Origin: Pseudomonas alcaligenes
GTDB lineage: Bacteria > Pseudomonadota > Gammaproteobacteria > Pseudomonadales > Pseudomonadaceae
Direction of reading: 5' to 3'
DNA length: 64,000 nucleotides
NCBI RefSeq assembly: GCF_041729615.1
Contig: NZ_CP154874.1
Location: 1,741,001 to 1,805,000 of the forward strand
Shown here: one piece after another, positions 7,975 to 16,469 of the stretch
How positions within the stretch are numbered: the first letter of the stretch is position 1
How the letters are laid out: each line of letters begins with the position of its first letter
Program-made: the position numbers and the translations under genes
The notes under the pieces: generated by a model
What the model saw: only the letters and a program-made list of their open reading frames with translations
Told to the model about the DNA's origin: nothing
The model's database searches: none

Positions 7975-8988
7975 TCAGCCCTTGCGCTTGCTCCAGGCGC
8001 CCAGTTCCTTCATCAGCGCCCGCTCCTGGCCGGCGATGCCGCGCAGCATCTCGGCGATCGGGCGGAAGTCCGGCGCCTCGCCCTTGCTGCGGCTGGCGCG
8101 CACGCAGGCCGAGGCGAACTGGCGCCAGTCGTCGCCGATGGCGGTCAGGCGTGCCGAAGCCTCGCCCAGCTCGGCCGCGCCGATCTTCTCGCCGGCCTCC
8201 TGCAGGAAGCTGGCGTACATGAAGCGGAAGCCGGCGCCGCCGGTGCCGATCTCTTCCTGCATGCGCACGATGTGGGTCAGGTACAGGCGGTTGTACTTGG
8301 CCTGCGCCGGGTCGAGCTGCTCGACCTGCCTGGCCAGGTGCTGGATGCCGCGGATGCCGATCCACGGCAGCGGCATGCCGTCGAGGATGCGTGTGGTGCC
8401 GAGCACGGCCTGGCGGATCAGCGTCTCCCAATCCTGCTCCCGGGGCACGTCGTCGAGCCAGTACATCAGGCCCTTGGCCGCCAGCGCGCCCTTGGCGAAG
8501 CGTGCCTTCTGCAGGTCGGCGGCGGCGCAGCGCACCGGCTCCTCGAACACCGGGTCGCTGATCAGGTATTCGTCGCCGTCGCGGCCGTAGGCCAGCAGGT
8601 TGTGCGCATTGAAGTGGAAGCGCATCTCCGGCGGAAAGTACGGCAGCCAGAACACCGAGCTCTGCAGGCCGGCCAGGCGACCCTGGTCGAGCAGCGCATC
8701 CAGCTCGCGGCGGCCCTGCTCGGGGTTACCGAAGGTGCGACTGTTGAGGCGCGCGCCGAGGCGCTTGCTCAGGGTTTTGATCAGGTGCCTGGGCGGCATG
8801 CGATAGGCAATCAGCGGCATGCCGCTGAGCTTGACGATCGGCAGGTAGGCGAAGGCCAGTCCCGAGGCCAGGCCAAAGGCCATCGGTTCGCTCATCGGCA
8901 GGCCGGCGTGGCTCAGCAGGCTGGCCATCACCCCGCTCTCGCAGTGGGCGCTCTGGCGGTGCTGGAAATGCGGTTCGAAGCTGCTCAT
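7975..8988 (-). CDS. BtrH N-terminal domain protein (putative acyl-ACP acyltransferase)
   Basis: This 337-residue protein has a papain-like N-terminal half resembling BtrH, which transfers an acyl group from a carrier protein to its acceptor in butirosin biosynthesis. A plausible Cys-His-Asp triad is visible: Cys16 in AHCESGVMASLL, His125 or His129 in RFHFNAHNLLAYG, and Asp145 in LISDP. The C-terminal half is helical (about 190-337) and of unknown role. The ATG at 8988 overlaps the upstream gene's stop by four bases. It is the last gene of the minus operon darA-KAS III-HTH-BtrH. In this setting it probably offloads the ACP-bound product onto an acceptor; the acceptor is unknown. Confidence 0.72.
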   Translation of the reverse strand: MSSFEPHFQHRQSAHCESGVMASLLSHAGLPMSEPMAFGLASGLAFAYLPIVKLSGMPLIAYRMPPRHLIKTLSKRLGARLNSRTFGNPEQGRRELDALLDQGRLAGLQSSVFWLPYFPPEMRFHFNAHNLLAYGRDGDEYLISDPVFEEPVRCAAADLQKARFAKGALAAKGLMYWLDDVPREQDWETLIRQAVLGTTRILDGMPLPWIGIRGIQHLARQVEQLDPAQAKYNRLYLTHIVRMQEEIGTGGAGFRFMYASFLQEAGEKIGAAELGEASARLTAIGDDWRQFASACVRASRSKGEAPDFRPIAEMLRGIAGQERALMKELGAWSKRKG

Positions 8989-9392
8989 GCCGGGGCCTTC
9001 TGGTAGCCGATCAGTTGTTCCACCGGCAGGCCGAAGGCGTCGGCGTAACGGGCGAGGATAGAGGCGCTGAGGCGCCGGTAGACGGCCGGGCGGAAGTGCC
9101 GGCGGATACGCCATTGCCACAGCCCGGTGATCTGCGCCAGCGCCGGCTCGTCCAGGCGGTAGCGGTACATCAGGCATTTCAGCGGCGACAGCTCGCCACG
9201 CTGCCAGGCCGCCTCGGCCTCGGCCTCCTGGGCCTGCAGCTCGGCCACGGCCAGCTGGGTGGCGTAGGCCTCGGTGTCCCAGCCGTCGCTCTGCGCGCGC
9301 TGGTAGTGGCCCTCGGCGTCCACGGCGTAGACCAGCTTGCTGTGGCCGCCGTAGGTGGAGCTGTGATCCTGGGGAACCTCGTCAAGCTTCAT
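8985..9392 (-). CDS. Small protein with C-terminal HTH-like region
   Basis: This 135-residue protein is not recognised with confidence. Residues 1-60 are polar (AVDAEGHYQRAQSDGWDTEAYATQL) and 50-65 are a helix rich in Ala, Glu and Gln. The last 60 residues read LAQITGLWQWRIRRHFRPAVYRRL, then ILARYADAFGLPVEQLIGY, which looks like an XRE-type helix-turn-helix with the usual sequence after it. It overlaps KAS III by 11 bases and BtrH by 4, so it is made with them. It could be a local regulator or a structural partner of the biosynthetic enzymes. Confidence 0.7.
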   Translation of the reverse strand: MKLDEVPQDHSSTYGGHSKLVYAVDAEGHYQRAQSDGWDTEAYATQLAVAELQAQEAEAEAAWQRGELSPLKCLMYRYRLDEPALAQITGLWQWRIRRHFRPAVYRRLSASILARYADAFGLPVEQLIGYQKAPA

Positions 9393-10539
9393 CGCCGACC
9401 ACCGTCAGATGCATGAATGCGCTGGAGAAGCGCCCGCTCTCGGGCACGTAGCAGAGCAGGCGCTCGCCACGGCGCAGGCGGCCGCCGTTGAACAGTTCCT
9501 CGAGGATGATGAAGATCGAGGCGGCGCCGGTATTGCCCTTGCTGGTCAGGTTGGTGAACCAGCGCTCCTGGGGAATCGGCAGGTCGGCCTCGGCCAGGCC
9601 CTCGGCCAGGCGCTCGCGGAAGTACTCGGAGGAGTAGTGCGGCAGGAAGTGGTCGATATCCGCCGCGCGCAGCTCGCGCTTGTGCAGGATGCGCCGGAGC
9701 GCCTCGACCACGGTGACGCGCACGATGTTGTCGTTGAGCAGCTTGACGTCCTGCTTGATCGCCATCACCGAACGGCGGCCGCGCTCGGCGGCGTCGTAGC
9801 GGCTCCAGCCGGTCAGGCCGCCCTCCTCCATCTCGGCGCCGGCGTACATGCAGGGCGGCATCTGGTCGGCGAAGGAGAGGATGTCGATCCAGTCGATGCG
9901 CAGGCTCAGGCCACGGGTGTTGGGGCGGTCCTGCAGCCACACGGCGCCGGCACCGTCGGACAGCATCCAGCGCAGGAAGTCCTTCTCGAAGGCGATCTCC
10001 GGGTGGCTCTCCAGCTCGGCGGCGCGGCGCTCGTACTCGGCGTCGAAGTTGCGCGCCTGCATCAGCGTAGAGGCGACCTCCGAGCCGCAGGCCACGGCGT
10101 TGCGGCTCTCGCCGCTGGCCACGCTGAGGTAGGCGTACTTCAGCGCGGTGACGCCGCACAGGCAGATGCCGGCGGTGGTCACCACCTCGCTGGGCGGGTT
10201 ACCCAGCTCGCCATGCACCATCACCGCATGGCCGGGCATGGTCTGGTCCGGCGAGGAGGTGCTGGCCACCAGGCAGTCCAGCTCGCCCAGGTCGAAGCCT
10301 GGCGCCTCGAGGCCGCGGATGGCGGCGGCGCTGAGCTGCGCGTTGTTCATCGCCGGCTCGCCGCTGGCCGGGTCGATCACGTAGTGGCGGCTCTGGATGC
10401 CGTTGCGCTTGAGCACCAGGCGGCGGGCCCGCGACGGCTGGCCGCCGACCAGACCGAGGCGCTCCTCCATCTGTTCGTTGTCGACCGGGTCGAACGGCAG
10501 ATAGGCGCTGATGCGATTGATGAAGACAGGGTTGGCCAC
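9382..10539 (-). CDS. Beta-ketoacyl-ACP synthase III (DarB-like)
   Basis: This 385-residue KAS III-fold enzyme has a nucleophile region TTAGICLCGVTALKYAYL (Cys126 aligned best, Cys128 nearby), the catalytic His in DHFLPHYSSEYF and the Asn in TNLTSKGNTGAASIF. The start is GTG at 10539, placed after GAGG with 7-base spacing; an upstream ATG would run into the darA gene. It follows the DarA-like gene by 19 bases. In dialkylresorcinol pathways DarB of this fold joins two acyl chains and cyclises them, and an equivalent condensing role is inferred here. Confidence 0.85.
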   Translation of the reverse strand: MANPVFINRISAYLPFDPVDNEQMEERLGLVGGQPSRARRLVLKRNGIQSRHYVIDPASGEPAMNNAQLSAAAIRGLEAPGFDLGELDCLVASTSSPDQTMPGHAVMVHGELGNPPSEVVTTAGICLCGVTALKYAYLSVASGESRNAVACGSEVASTLMQARNFDAEYERRAAELESHPEIAFEKDFLRWMLSDGAGAVWLQDRPNTRGLSLRIDWIDILSFADQMPPCMYAGAEMEEGGLTGWSRYDAAERGRRSVMAIKQDVKLLNDNIVRVTVVEALRRILHKRELRAADIDHFLPHYSSEYFRERLAEGLAEADLPIPQERWFTNLTSKGNTGAASIFIILEELFNGGRLRRGERLLCYVPESGRFSSAFMHLTVVGDEA

Positions 10540-10558
10540 GTTGAATCCTCGGGTCACT

Positions 10559-11476
10559 TCACTCGCCGGACGGACCGGCGAAGTAGGCCTTTTCACGCAG
10601 AGTCCGATCCCTGGACAGCGGAGCCAGCAGTTTCTTGAGCAGGGCGCCGAGCGGCACCACGGTGATGATCAGGCAGATCAGAAAGACGATGTAGACCACC
10701 AGGCCAGCACCGCGGCGGCGGCTCTGCTGCGGGCCGAGGGCGGCGAGCAGGCGGCTCCACAGTTGGAAGCTGCGGTTGCCGACCTTCTCGCTGCCGATCA
10801 GTTTCTCGTCGACGCGCACGGCACCGAGGCCCTTGAGCATGGGCTCGGTGATGGGCTGGGCGTCGCGGGTCAGGCGCTGCGCCATGGCCTCGCCGAAACG
10901 GCTGGCGGCGGCGATCTCGCCCTCCTCGATGCCGGCGCGCGGCACCCAGGCATAGGGTTTCTGCCGGCCGGTGAACATCCACAGCGGGGTGGCCAGGAAG
11001 CTGGCGGCAGTGCCGCAGGCATCGGTCAGGGCGATGTTGTCGACCAGGCGCGCGCCCAGCTCGGCCAGCCTGGTCTTGACCTTCTCCTGGGCCATCAGCC
11101 ACATGTTGCGGCAGCCGATCAGGGTCACCACCGGGGTGTCCTTGCACAGCTTTGCCGCCTCCGGCGAGGCGAGGAAGCTGGTCACCGGCAACGACGGCGA
11201 GAGGAACCACACCTGGTAGGCGAGGATGATCAGGTCGTAGCGCTTGTCCGCGTCCACCTGCAGCGGCAGCAGCGGCGCCGGGCGCATCAGCACCGTCTCG
11301 GGGAAGATGCGGAAGAAACCGAGGAAGGGCCAGGGGAAGGGAAAGGGCTGGGCCGGCTGCAGCGGCAGGTAGTCGACCTGCACGCCGGGGTCTTTCTCCA
11401 GGGGCGCGCATACCGACCGGACCAGACGGTCCAGCTGGCCGGTTTGGGAGAAATGAACCACTAAAACCTGACGCAT
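10559..11476 (-). CDS. darA: DarA-like dialkylresorcinol condensing enzyme (flavodoxin-fold)
   Basis: This 305-residue protein opens MRQVLVVHFSQTGQ, a flavodoxin-type phosphate-binding loop (residues 10-14). It continues with LIILAYQVWFLSPSLPVTSFL and a VVTLIGCRNMW strand. Residues 260-290 form one or two hydrophobic helices (VVYIVFLICLIITVVPLGALL), so the enzyme is membrane-anchored. Proteins of this family are named dialkylresorcinol condensing/aromatising enzyme DarA. It is the first gene of the minus operon and stands 32 bases from the divergent DUF2141 gene. Partnering with the KAS III-like gene next to it is expected. The true product here is not proven to be a resorcinol. Confidence 0.75.
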   Translation of the reverse strand: MRQVLVVHFSQTGQLDRLVRSVCAPLEKDPGVQVDYLPLQPAQPFPFPWPFLGFFRIFPETVLMRPAPLLPLQVDADKRYDLIILAYQVWFLSPSLPVTSFLASPEAAKLCKDTPVVTLIGCRNMWLMAQEKVKTRLAELGARLVDNIALTDACGTAASFLATPLWMFTGRQKPYAWVPRAGIEEGEIAAASRFGEAMAQRLTRDAQPITEPMLKGLGAVRVDEKLIGSEKVGNRSFQLWSRLLAALGPQQSRRRGAGLVVYIVFLICLIITVVPLGALLKKLLAPLSRDRTLREKAYFAGPSGE

Positions 11477-11508
11477 CCGCTGCCGATTCCCTGCAAAATG
11501 GCCGGATT

Positions 11509-11946
11509 ATGCCACAGCGATTTCTTCAAACCGTAACCTGGCCCTGCCTGGCGGCACTGCTGTTCGTCAGCTCGCCGGTGCGCGCCGGCGACATAGTGGT
11601 CAGGGTCGAGGGCATACAGGCCAGCGGCAACCTCTATCTGGCGCTGGCACCCGCCGACCGTGACGACTGGGGCGATCGCCCGCTGCAGCAGCTGCACGCC
11701 GGGACGGGCGAACTGCGCCTGCCAGACGTGCCGCCGGGGCGCTATGCCGTGCAGCTGTACCAGGACAGCAACGGCAACGGCCGGCTCGACCTCAGCCCGC
11801 GCGGCGTGCCGCAGGAGCCGGTGGGTTTCTCGGGCAACCCTTCGTTGCTCAAGGGCAAGCCCTCGCCACGGGCCTGCCTGTTCACCCATGGCGAGGCGGA
11901 CAGCCTGGTCACGCTGCGCTTGCAAGCACCGCGCAAGCGTCGCTAG
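11509..11946 (+). CDS. DUF2141-type periplasmic protein
   Basis: This 145-residue protein has a signal peptide (about 1-26, ending SSPVRAGD). A beta-rich domain follows with GIQASGNLYLALA, LPDVPPGRYAVQLYQDSNGNGRLDLSPRGVPQEPVGFS, which is typical of DUF2141; the D-x-N-G-N-G-x-L-D loop resembles a calcium-binding turn. Function is unknown, although family members are often found beside lipid or pigment biosynthesis loci. It is divergent from darA and may be co-regulated with it. Its stop overlaps the stop of the convergent lipocalin gene by four bases. Confidence 0.75.
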   Translation: MPQRFLQTVTWPCLAALLFVSSPVRAGDIVVRVEGIQASGNLYLALAPADRDDWGDRPLQQLHAGTGELRLPDVPPGRYAVQLYQDSNGNGRLDLSPRGVPQEPVGFSGNPSLLKGKPSPRACLFTHGEADSLVTLRLQAPRKRR

Positions 11947-12500
11947 GGCGCGATCTGCGCTTCCGCCACGCGCCAGATCAGCGCATCGGTGTCGTAGCCG
12001 CGCGCCCGCGCCTCGGCCAGCAGCTGCTCACGGGTCTGCGCCGAGACCTGCGGGGTGCGCGACAACAGCCAGAGGTACTCGCGGTTGGGGTTGCCGACCA
12101 GCACGTGCTGGTAGTCCTGGTCCAGGTAGAGCACCCAGTAGTCGCCCTTGGCCACGCCGGGGAAAAGCGCGCTGAACCAGTTGTCGAAGCTCACCCACAG
12201 CTTGTCGGTGCGCCCGGCCTCCTGGGCCACGGCGCGCCCGCGCGCCTCGATCCACTCGCCCTCCAGGGTGCGGCAACGGTTGGTCACGCCGATGCTGCCA
12301 TCGTCCTGCAAGAGGTAATGCGCTTCGGACTGGGCACAGTTGCGCTGGAAGAACATCGGCAGGCGCGCCAGTTCGTACCAGGTGCCCTGGTAGCGCTGCA
12401 GATCGACCTGGCCGGCGCTGGCCGGCGGTGCTTCCGCGGACGAGCTGGCGCAGCCGGCCAGCAGGGTAAGTGCCAGGGTACAGAACAGGGCGCGCATCAT
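11943..12500 (-). CDS. blc: Outer-membrane lipoprotein lipocalin
   Basis: This 185-residue protein has a lipobox LLAGC (N-terminal about 12-17). The bacterial lipocalin signature YQGTWYELARLPMFFQRNC follows, then GVTNRC, VSFDNWFSALFPGVAKGDYWVLYLD and YLWLLSRTP. Blc-type lipocalins bind lysophospholipids or fatty acids at the inner face of the outer membrane and help envelope maintenance under stress. It overlaps the upstream small lipoprotein gene by four bases (ATGATG start), so the two are translationally coupled. ATG at 12500 is the first of two adjacent Met codons. Confidence 0.9.
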   Translation of the reverse strand: MMRALFCTLALTLLAGCASSSAEAPPASAGQVDLQRYQGTWYELARLPMFFQRNCAQSEAHYLLQDDGSIGVTNRCRTLEGEWIEARGRAVAQEAGRTDKLWVSFDNWFSALFPGVAKGDYWVLYLDQDYQHVLVGNPNREYLWLLSRTPQVSAQTREQLLAEARARGYDTDALIWRVAEAQIAP

Positions 12501-12751
12501 TTCAGGCCCTGGCCGGCGAACATCATCACCTTGTCGCCGGCGAACTGCACGCTGATGAAGGTCTTGTCATCGCCCCAGGTGCAGCTGGTCAGACCGATGG
12601 CGCCGGAGCACTCGCTGGGGCTGCCGAGCAGGCTTTCCACCTCGCTCTTGGCCATGCCGGCCTTGAGCTTGGAATAGTTCTCCTGGTTGATCTTGCTGCA
12701 GGCGGCGAGCAGGACACAGGCGGCGAGGACGACGAGTGAACGCGGCGACAT
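12497..12751 (-). CDS. Small lipoprotein, BamE/SmpA-like
   Basis: This 84-residue protein has signal peptide MSPRSLVVLAACVLLAAC with a lipobox LAAC. The mature part KINQENYSKLKAGMAKSEVESLLGSPSEC has the helix-helix start of the BamE/OmlA (DUF3862-like) fold: K(L)xxGMxxxEVexLLGxP. This is followed by a beta sheet (TWGDDKTFISVQFAGDKVMM). It is anchored in the outer membrane or periplasmic face. Exact function is unknown. CCAGGAGCC precedes the ATG at 12751. It is co-translated with blc through a 4-base overlap. Confidence 0.8.
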   Translation of the reverse strand: MSPRSLVVLAACVLLAACSKINQENYSKLKAGMAKSEVESLLGSPSECSGAIGLTSCTWGDDKTFISVQFAGDKVMMFAGQGLK

Positions 12752-12822
12752 GGGGTGGCTCCTGGGAAATGGGACTGCGCAAGAGCTTGGCACAAGCCGG
12801 GCTCGATTGCGCCCTTCGGACC

Positions 12823-13422
12823 TCAGAAGCGTGAGCCGGGTTCCGTGAGGAACTGCGCCTCCTCGGCCGTGGAAGGACGGCCGAGCACGGCGTTGCGATG
12901 GGGAAAGCGGCCGAAGCGCTGGATCACCCGCTGGTGGCGCACGGCGTAATCCAGATAGCCGTCGAACAATGCGCGCTCGCTCGGCGCCGCCTGGTCGCGC
13001 AGCGCGCCGAAGCGGGCGACCGCCTCGTCCTGCAGGGCCAGGTCCTCGGCATGCTCCAGCACCAGGTAGGCGAATACCCGGCGGATGGCCGGCAGCCTGG
13101 CATCGAAGCCCTGCTCCAGGCCCTGGCGGACCAGCTGGCGGGCCCGCGCATCGCCAGCGAAGGCTTGCGGCGTGCCGCGATGGATCATCCGCGGCAGCTG
13201 GTCGAGCAACAGCAGCAAGGCCAGCCAGCCGTCCGGCTGCCCGGCCCAGTCGCCCAGGCCGCCGGCCAGCGCCTGCTCGCAGTGCGGGCCGAAGCGCTGG
13301 CGCGCCTTCTCGTCCTGCTCGGCACGATAGCCGAACCACAGCCCGCTGCGCTCAGCCGCCACCTCGCTGGCGGTTGCGCCGGTTCCGAACCACCAGTCGA
13401 GCAGGGGCTGCCAGGGCTGCAT
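12823..13422 (-). CDS. DUF924 family protein
   Basis: This 199-residue helical protein starts WQPLLDWWFGTGA and contains the DUF924 hallmarks LLLLLDQLPRMIHRGTPQAFAGD, RRVFAYLVLEHAEDLALQ and QRVIQRFGRFPHRNAVLGR. The fold resembles a tetratricopeptide-like helical bundle, and the biochemical role is unknown. It follows fbp by three bases, so it is probably read with it. The length matches the family. Confidence 0.88.
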   Translation of the reverse strand: MQPWQPLLDWWFGTGATASEVAAERSGLWFGYRAEQDEKARQRFGPHCEQALAGGLGDWAGQPDGWLALLLLLDQLPRMIHRGTPQAFAGDARARQLVRQGLEQGFDARLPAIRRVFAYLVLEHAEDLALQDEAVARFGALRDQAAPSERALFDGYLDYAVRHQRVIQRFGRFPHRNAVLGRPSTAEEAQFLTEPGSRF

Positions 13423-13425
13423 GGC

Positions 13426-14436
13426 TCAGCCGCGATGGTAGGCGCTGATGCGCAGCACTTCTTCCTTGGAGCCGAGGAACACCGCCACGCGCTGGTGCAG
13501 GCTCTCAGGTTTCAGGTCGAGGATGCGCTGGGCGCCGTTGGTGGCGGCGCCACCGGCCTGTTCGATGATCATCGCCATCGGGTTGGCCTCGTACATCAGG
13601 CGCAGCTTGCCCGGCTTCTCCGGCTCGCGACCGTCGCGCGGGTACATGAAGATGCCACCGCGGGTGAGGATGCGATGCACGTCGGCGACCATGGAGGCGA
13701 TCCAGCGCATGTTGTAGTTCTTGCCCAGCGGCCCGGTCTCGCCGGCCAGCAGCTCGGACACGTAGCGCTGCACCGGGGCCTCCCAGTGGCGCTGGTTGGA
13801 CATGTTGATGGCGAATTCCTTGGTCGCCTCCGGCACGCGGATGTTGTCGTGGGTCAGCACGAAGCTGCCCAGCTCGCGGTCCAGGGTGAAGCCCTTGACG
13901 CCATCGCCGAGGGTCAGCATCAGCATGGTCTGCGGACCGTAGATGGCGTAGCCGGCGGCTACCTGCTCGGTACCCGGCTGGAGGAAGGCCTGCTCGTCGA
14001 GGCTGCCGTTCTGGTTGAGGTACTGATCCGGGCAGCGCAGCACGGAGAAGATGGTGCCGACCGAGACGTTGACGTCGATGTTGGAGGAGCCATCCAGCGG
14101 GTCGAACACCAGCAGGTAGGCACCCTTGGGGTACTTGCCGGGGATCTGGTAGGCGTTGTCCATTTCCTCGGAGGCCATGCCGGCCAGGTGCCCGCCCCAT
14201 TCGTTGGCTTCCAGCAGGATCTCGTTGGAGATCACGTCGAGCTTCTTCTGCACCTCGCCCTGCACGTTCTCGGTGCCCATGCTGCCGAGCACGCCGCCCA
14301 GCGCCCCCTTGGACACGGCATGGCTGATTTCCTTGCAGGCACGCGCCACTACTTCGATGAGGAAACGCAGATCGGCTGGGGTGTTGTGGCTGCGGGTCTG
14401 TTCGATCAGATAGCGGCTGAGGGTGACGCGCGACAT
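13426..14436 (-). CDS. fbp: Class 1 fructose-1,6-bisphosphatase
   Basis: This 336-residue cytosolic enzyme hydrolyses fructose-1,6-bisphosphate in gluconeogenesis. The metal-binding motif DPLDGSSN (112-119), a Glu-rich [10 protein letters not shown] segment and the C-terminal [23 protein letters not shown] are all intact. Length is normal for proteobacterial FBPase I. It heads a short minus-strand unit with the DUF924 gene. An AGCCTCTCC (GGAGAGG on the minus strand) ribosome-binding site precedes the ATG at 14436. In pseudomonads, which often rely on Entner-Doudoroff metabolism, it is needed for growth on organic acids. Confidence 0.97.
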   Translation of the reverse strand: MSRVTLSRYLIEQTRSHNTPADLRFLIEVVARACKEISHAVSKGALGGVLGSMGTENVQGEVQKKLDVISNEILLEANEWGGHLAGMASEEMDNAYQIPGKYPKGAYLLVFDPLDGSSNIDVNVSVGTIFSVLRCPDQYLNQNGSLDEQAFLQPGTEQVAAGYAIYGPQTMLMLTLGDGVKGFTLDRELGSFVLTHDNIRVPEATKEFAINMSNQRHWEAPVQRYVSELLAGETGPLGKNYNMRWIASMVADVHRILTRGGIFMYPRDGREPEKPGKLRLMYEANPMAMIIEQAGGAATNGAQRILDLKPESLHQRVAVFLGSKEEVLRISAYHRG

Positions 14437-14531
14437 GGAGAGGCTCCGGGGAGGCAGTGAAAATCGCGCGCAGTTTAACCGTTCCGTGACCGCCGCGTCT
14501 CGGCCCGCTCGGCGCCCAGGCCAAAGAAGCG

Positions 14532-14549
14532 GGGCCTCGAACGAGGCCC
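14532..14549 (-). terminator. Hairpin terminator downstream of estA
   Basis: The perfect stem GGGCCTCG-aa-CGAGGCCC lies 8 bases beyond the estA stop and is followed on the minus strand by GCTTCTTT. The T-run is broken, so termination strength is uncertain. Confidence 0.55.
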
Positions 14550-14557
14550 GATGTGAC

Positions 14558-16375
14558 TCAGATATCCCAGGACAGGGACAGATTGATGCCTTGCTGGTCG
14601 CTGTCATCGGCGTCGCGGTAGGTATAGGCACCGCGCAGGGCCAGACCGGGAGCCAGCTGGTGGCTGACGCCGAAACTGGCACGCCAGGTCTTGTCATCCG
14701 GCACGTAGCCTTCCAGCGTGTAACCGATGGTCGGCAGGCTACGCAGCGACATGTCGACTTCGCTGGCGTCATCCTCGTACTCGCGTTCCATCGCCACCTC
14801 GCCGAACAGGCGGGTCTGCTGATTGAGGTCGAACAGCCCCTGCAGACCAATACCCAGGCGCTTGGAACTGCGCTTCTGGTCGCCATAGTTCAGCGCCGTC
14901 GACAGGTTGCTGTTCTCCGAGTAGCCGTCCACCTCGACCCGCGCATAGTCGGCGCTGACGAAGGGACTCAGGTGCCACTGGCTGTCCGGGCTCTGGGCGA
15001 TGTCGTAGCCGATGCGCCCGCTCAGACTCCAGAGGTCGCCATCGGTATCCCCCTTCTCGCCACGACTGGCCGGCCCGAGATCGAACTGGCGCTCCAGGTC
15101 GTGATAGTCCAGGTAGCCGATGCTGACGGCAGCCTCGCCCCACCAGCGGTCGTGCTGGTACTGAGCGAAGGCGGTGGCCAGGTAGCTGCGCAGGTCATAG
15201 TCGGAATCGGCCTCGCCGGCCTCCAGACCTTGTTCGTAGAGACCGGCAGCCAGGCCGACGCGCCAGGCCTCGTTGAGGCGGTAGCTACCGCCGAGGTTGA
15301 GGCTGTAGCCATTGCCATCGGCCGAGCTGTCGTAGACGTCATAGTCCAGACGCTGGCCGCCGCCGTTGACGAAGGTGCGCCACTGGCCGACTGCCTGCCA
15401 AGCCTCCCAGTCTGCCTGCCACTGGGCACGCAGCTGGTCCTGGTGGGAGCGCAGGGTGCCATGGGCCATCTCCGGCAGCAGGCTGATCTCCCAGGGCGCA
15501 GCCAGCAGCGAGTAGGCGTAATCGGCGATCAACCGCTGGCCGGCGATGGTCGGGTGTACGCCGTCATCGAACAGCAGTTTGGTCGGGTCCGGATTAGTGC
15601 CATTGATACCGTACACAGGATTCTGGGCCGAGCAATCGTCGAAGCAGGTCCCGATCAGATTCTGATCGGTCGCCAGACCATAGCGCCCAGGATCGGCCAG
15701 CACCTCGGAAAGCATCAGTGGCACATTCAGCGGAATAATCTCGGCATTCACCGAGGACAGCTGGCGCACCAGCTCGGCATTGAAGTCGACACCCAGCTGG
15801 GAGGCAGCAGCCCCTACGCCGGTTCCGGAAAGCGCCGGGGTCTTGCCTACGTCCGGCAACAGCCAGACCACGATATAGCGGGCACCTGCGGCGCGGAGTG
15901 CTTCCACGCTGTCGACCAGGCGCCCCGCAGCGGCCTGAGCAGTAGCGGTACTGGTCACTCGCCCCTGGAGAAAGTCGTTGCCGCCGCCGGTGATGTAGTA
16001 CAGCGCATCGGGGTCGGCGCGAAAGCCATTGGCCGCCAGGTAATTACTATTGACCGTATCGAGTATCTGATCGGTGCGGTAACCGCCAACGGCCCAGTTG
16101 TTGCCGCCGGCATTCGCAGCGGCGAGCCCGTCGGCACCGAAGCCCAACTCGCTGCCCAGCAACATGGGGGCGACCGGCCCGTAGGCTTCACCAGCACCGT
16201 AGGTCGGGCCAACCCTGTTAGTAAAGCGGATGGGACCATCGGGGCCCGTGTTCCAGCCGGCATCGCTGAGGCTGTCGCCGAATACGATCAGACTCGAATA
16301 GGGGGAGGCTTGCAGCGAGAGGGAAGTACTGGCCAGCAGGCAAGCGGCCGCCAGCGGAGTCAGTAAGCGCTTCAT
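14558..16375 (-). CDS. estA: EstA-type GDSL esterase autotransporter
   Basis: This 605-residue protein has a signal peptide (1-23, ending LQA). A GDSL esterase passenger follows: FGDSLSDAG with Ser35, GGGND (block III) and DGVHPT (the catalytic Asp-His pair). The last 270 residues form an autotransporter beta-barrel ending in LSWDI with a terminal hydrophobic residue. EstA anchors an esterase on the outer surface and is needed for rhamnolipid production and motility in P. aeruginosa, as known for the family. It has its own 94-bp upstream spacer and a hairpin downstream, so it is likely monocistronic. Confidence 0.95.
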   Translation of the reverse strand: MKRLLTPLAAACLLASTSLSLQASPYSSLIVFGDSLSDAGWNTGPDGPIRFTNRVGPTYGAGEAYGPVAPMLLGSELGFGADGLAAANAGGNNWAVGGYRTDQILDTVNSNYLAANGFRADPDALYYITGGGNDFLQGRVTSTATAQAAAGRLVDSVEALRAAGARYIVVWLLPDVGKTPALSGTGVGAAASQLGVDFNAELVRQLSSVNAEIIPLNVPLMLSEVLADPGRYGLATDQNLIGTCFDDCSAQNPVYGINGTNPDPTKLLFDDGVHPTIAGQRLIADYAYSLLAAPWEISLLPEMAHGTLRSHQDQLRAQWQADWEAWQAVGQWRTFVNGGGQRLDYDVYDSSADGNGYSLNLGGSYRLNEAWRVGLAAGLYEQGLEAGEADSDYDLRSYLATAFAQYQHDRWWGEAAVSIGYLDYHDLERQFDLGPASRGEKGDTDGDLWSLSGRIGYDIAQSPDSQWHLSPFVSADYARVEVDGYSENSNLSTALNYGDQKRSSKRLGIGLQGLFDLNQQTRLFGEVAMEREYEDDASEVDMSLRSLPTIGYTLEGYVPDDKTWRASFGVSHQLAPGLALRGAYTYRDADDSDQQGINLSLSWDI

Positions 16376-16469
16376 CGGAATGTCCTTATGATTGTTATTG
16401 GACCGGTTGGAACTCGCCGACTTTAACGTGATTTTCCTCTCAATTCAGCAAGCGTTTGCTTCGGGAGCA

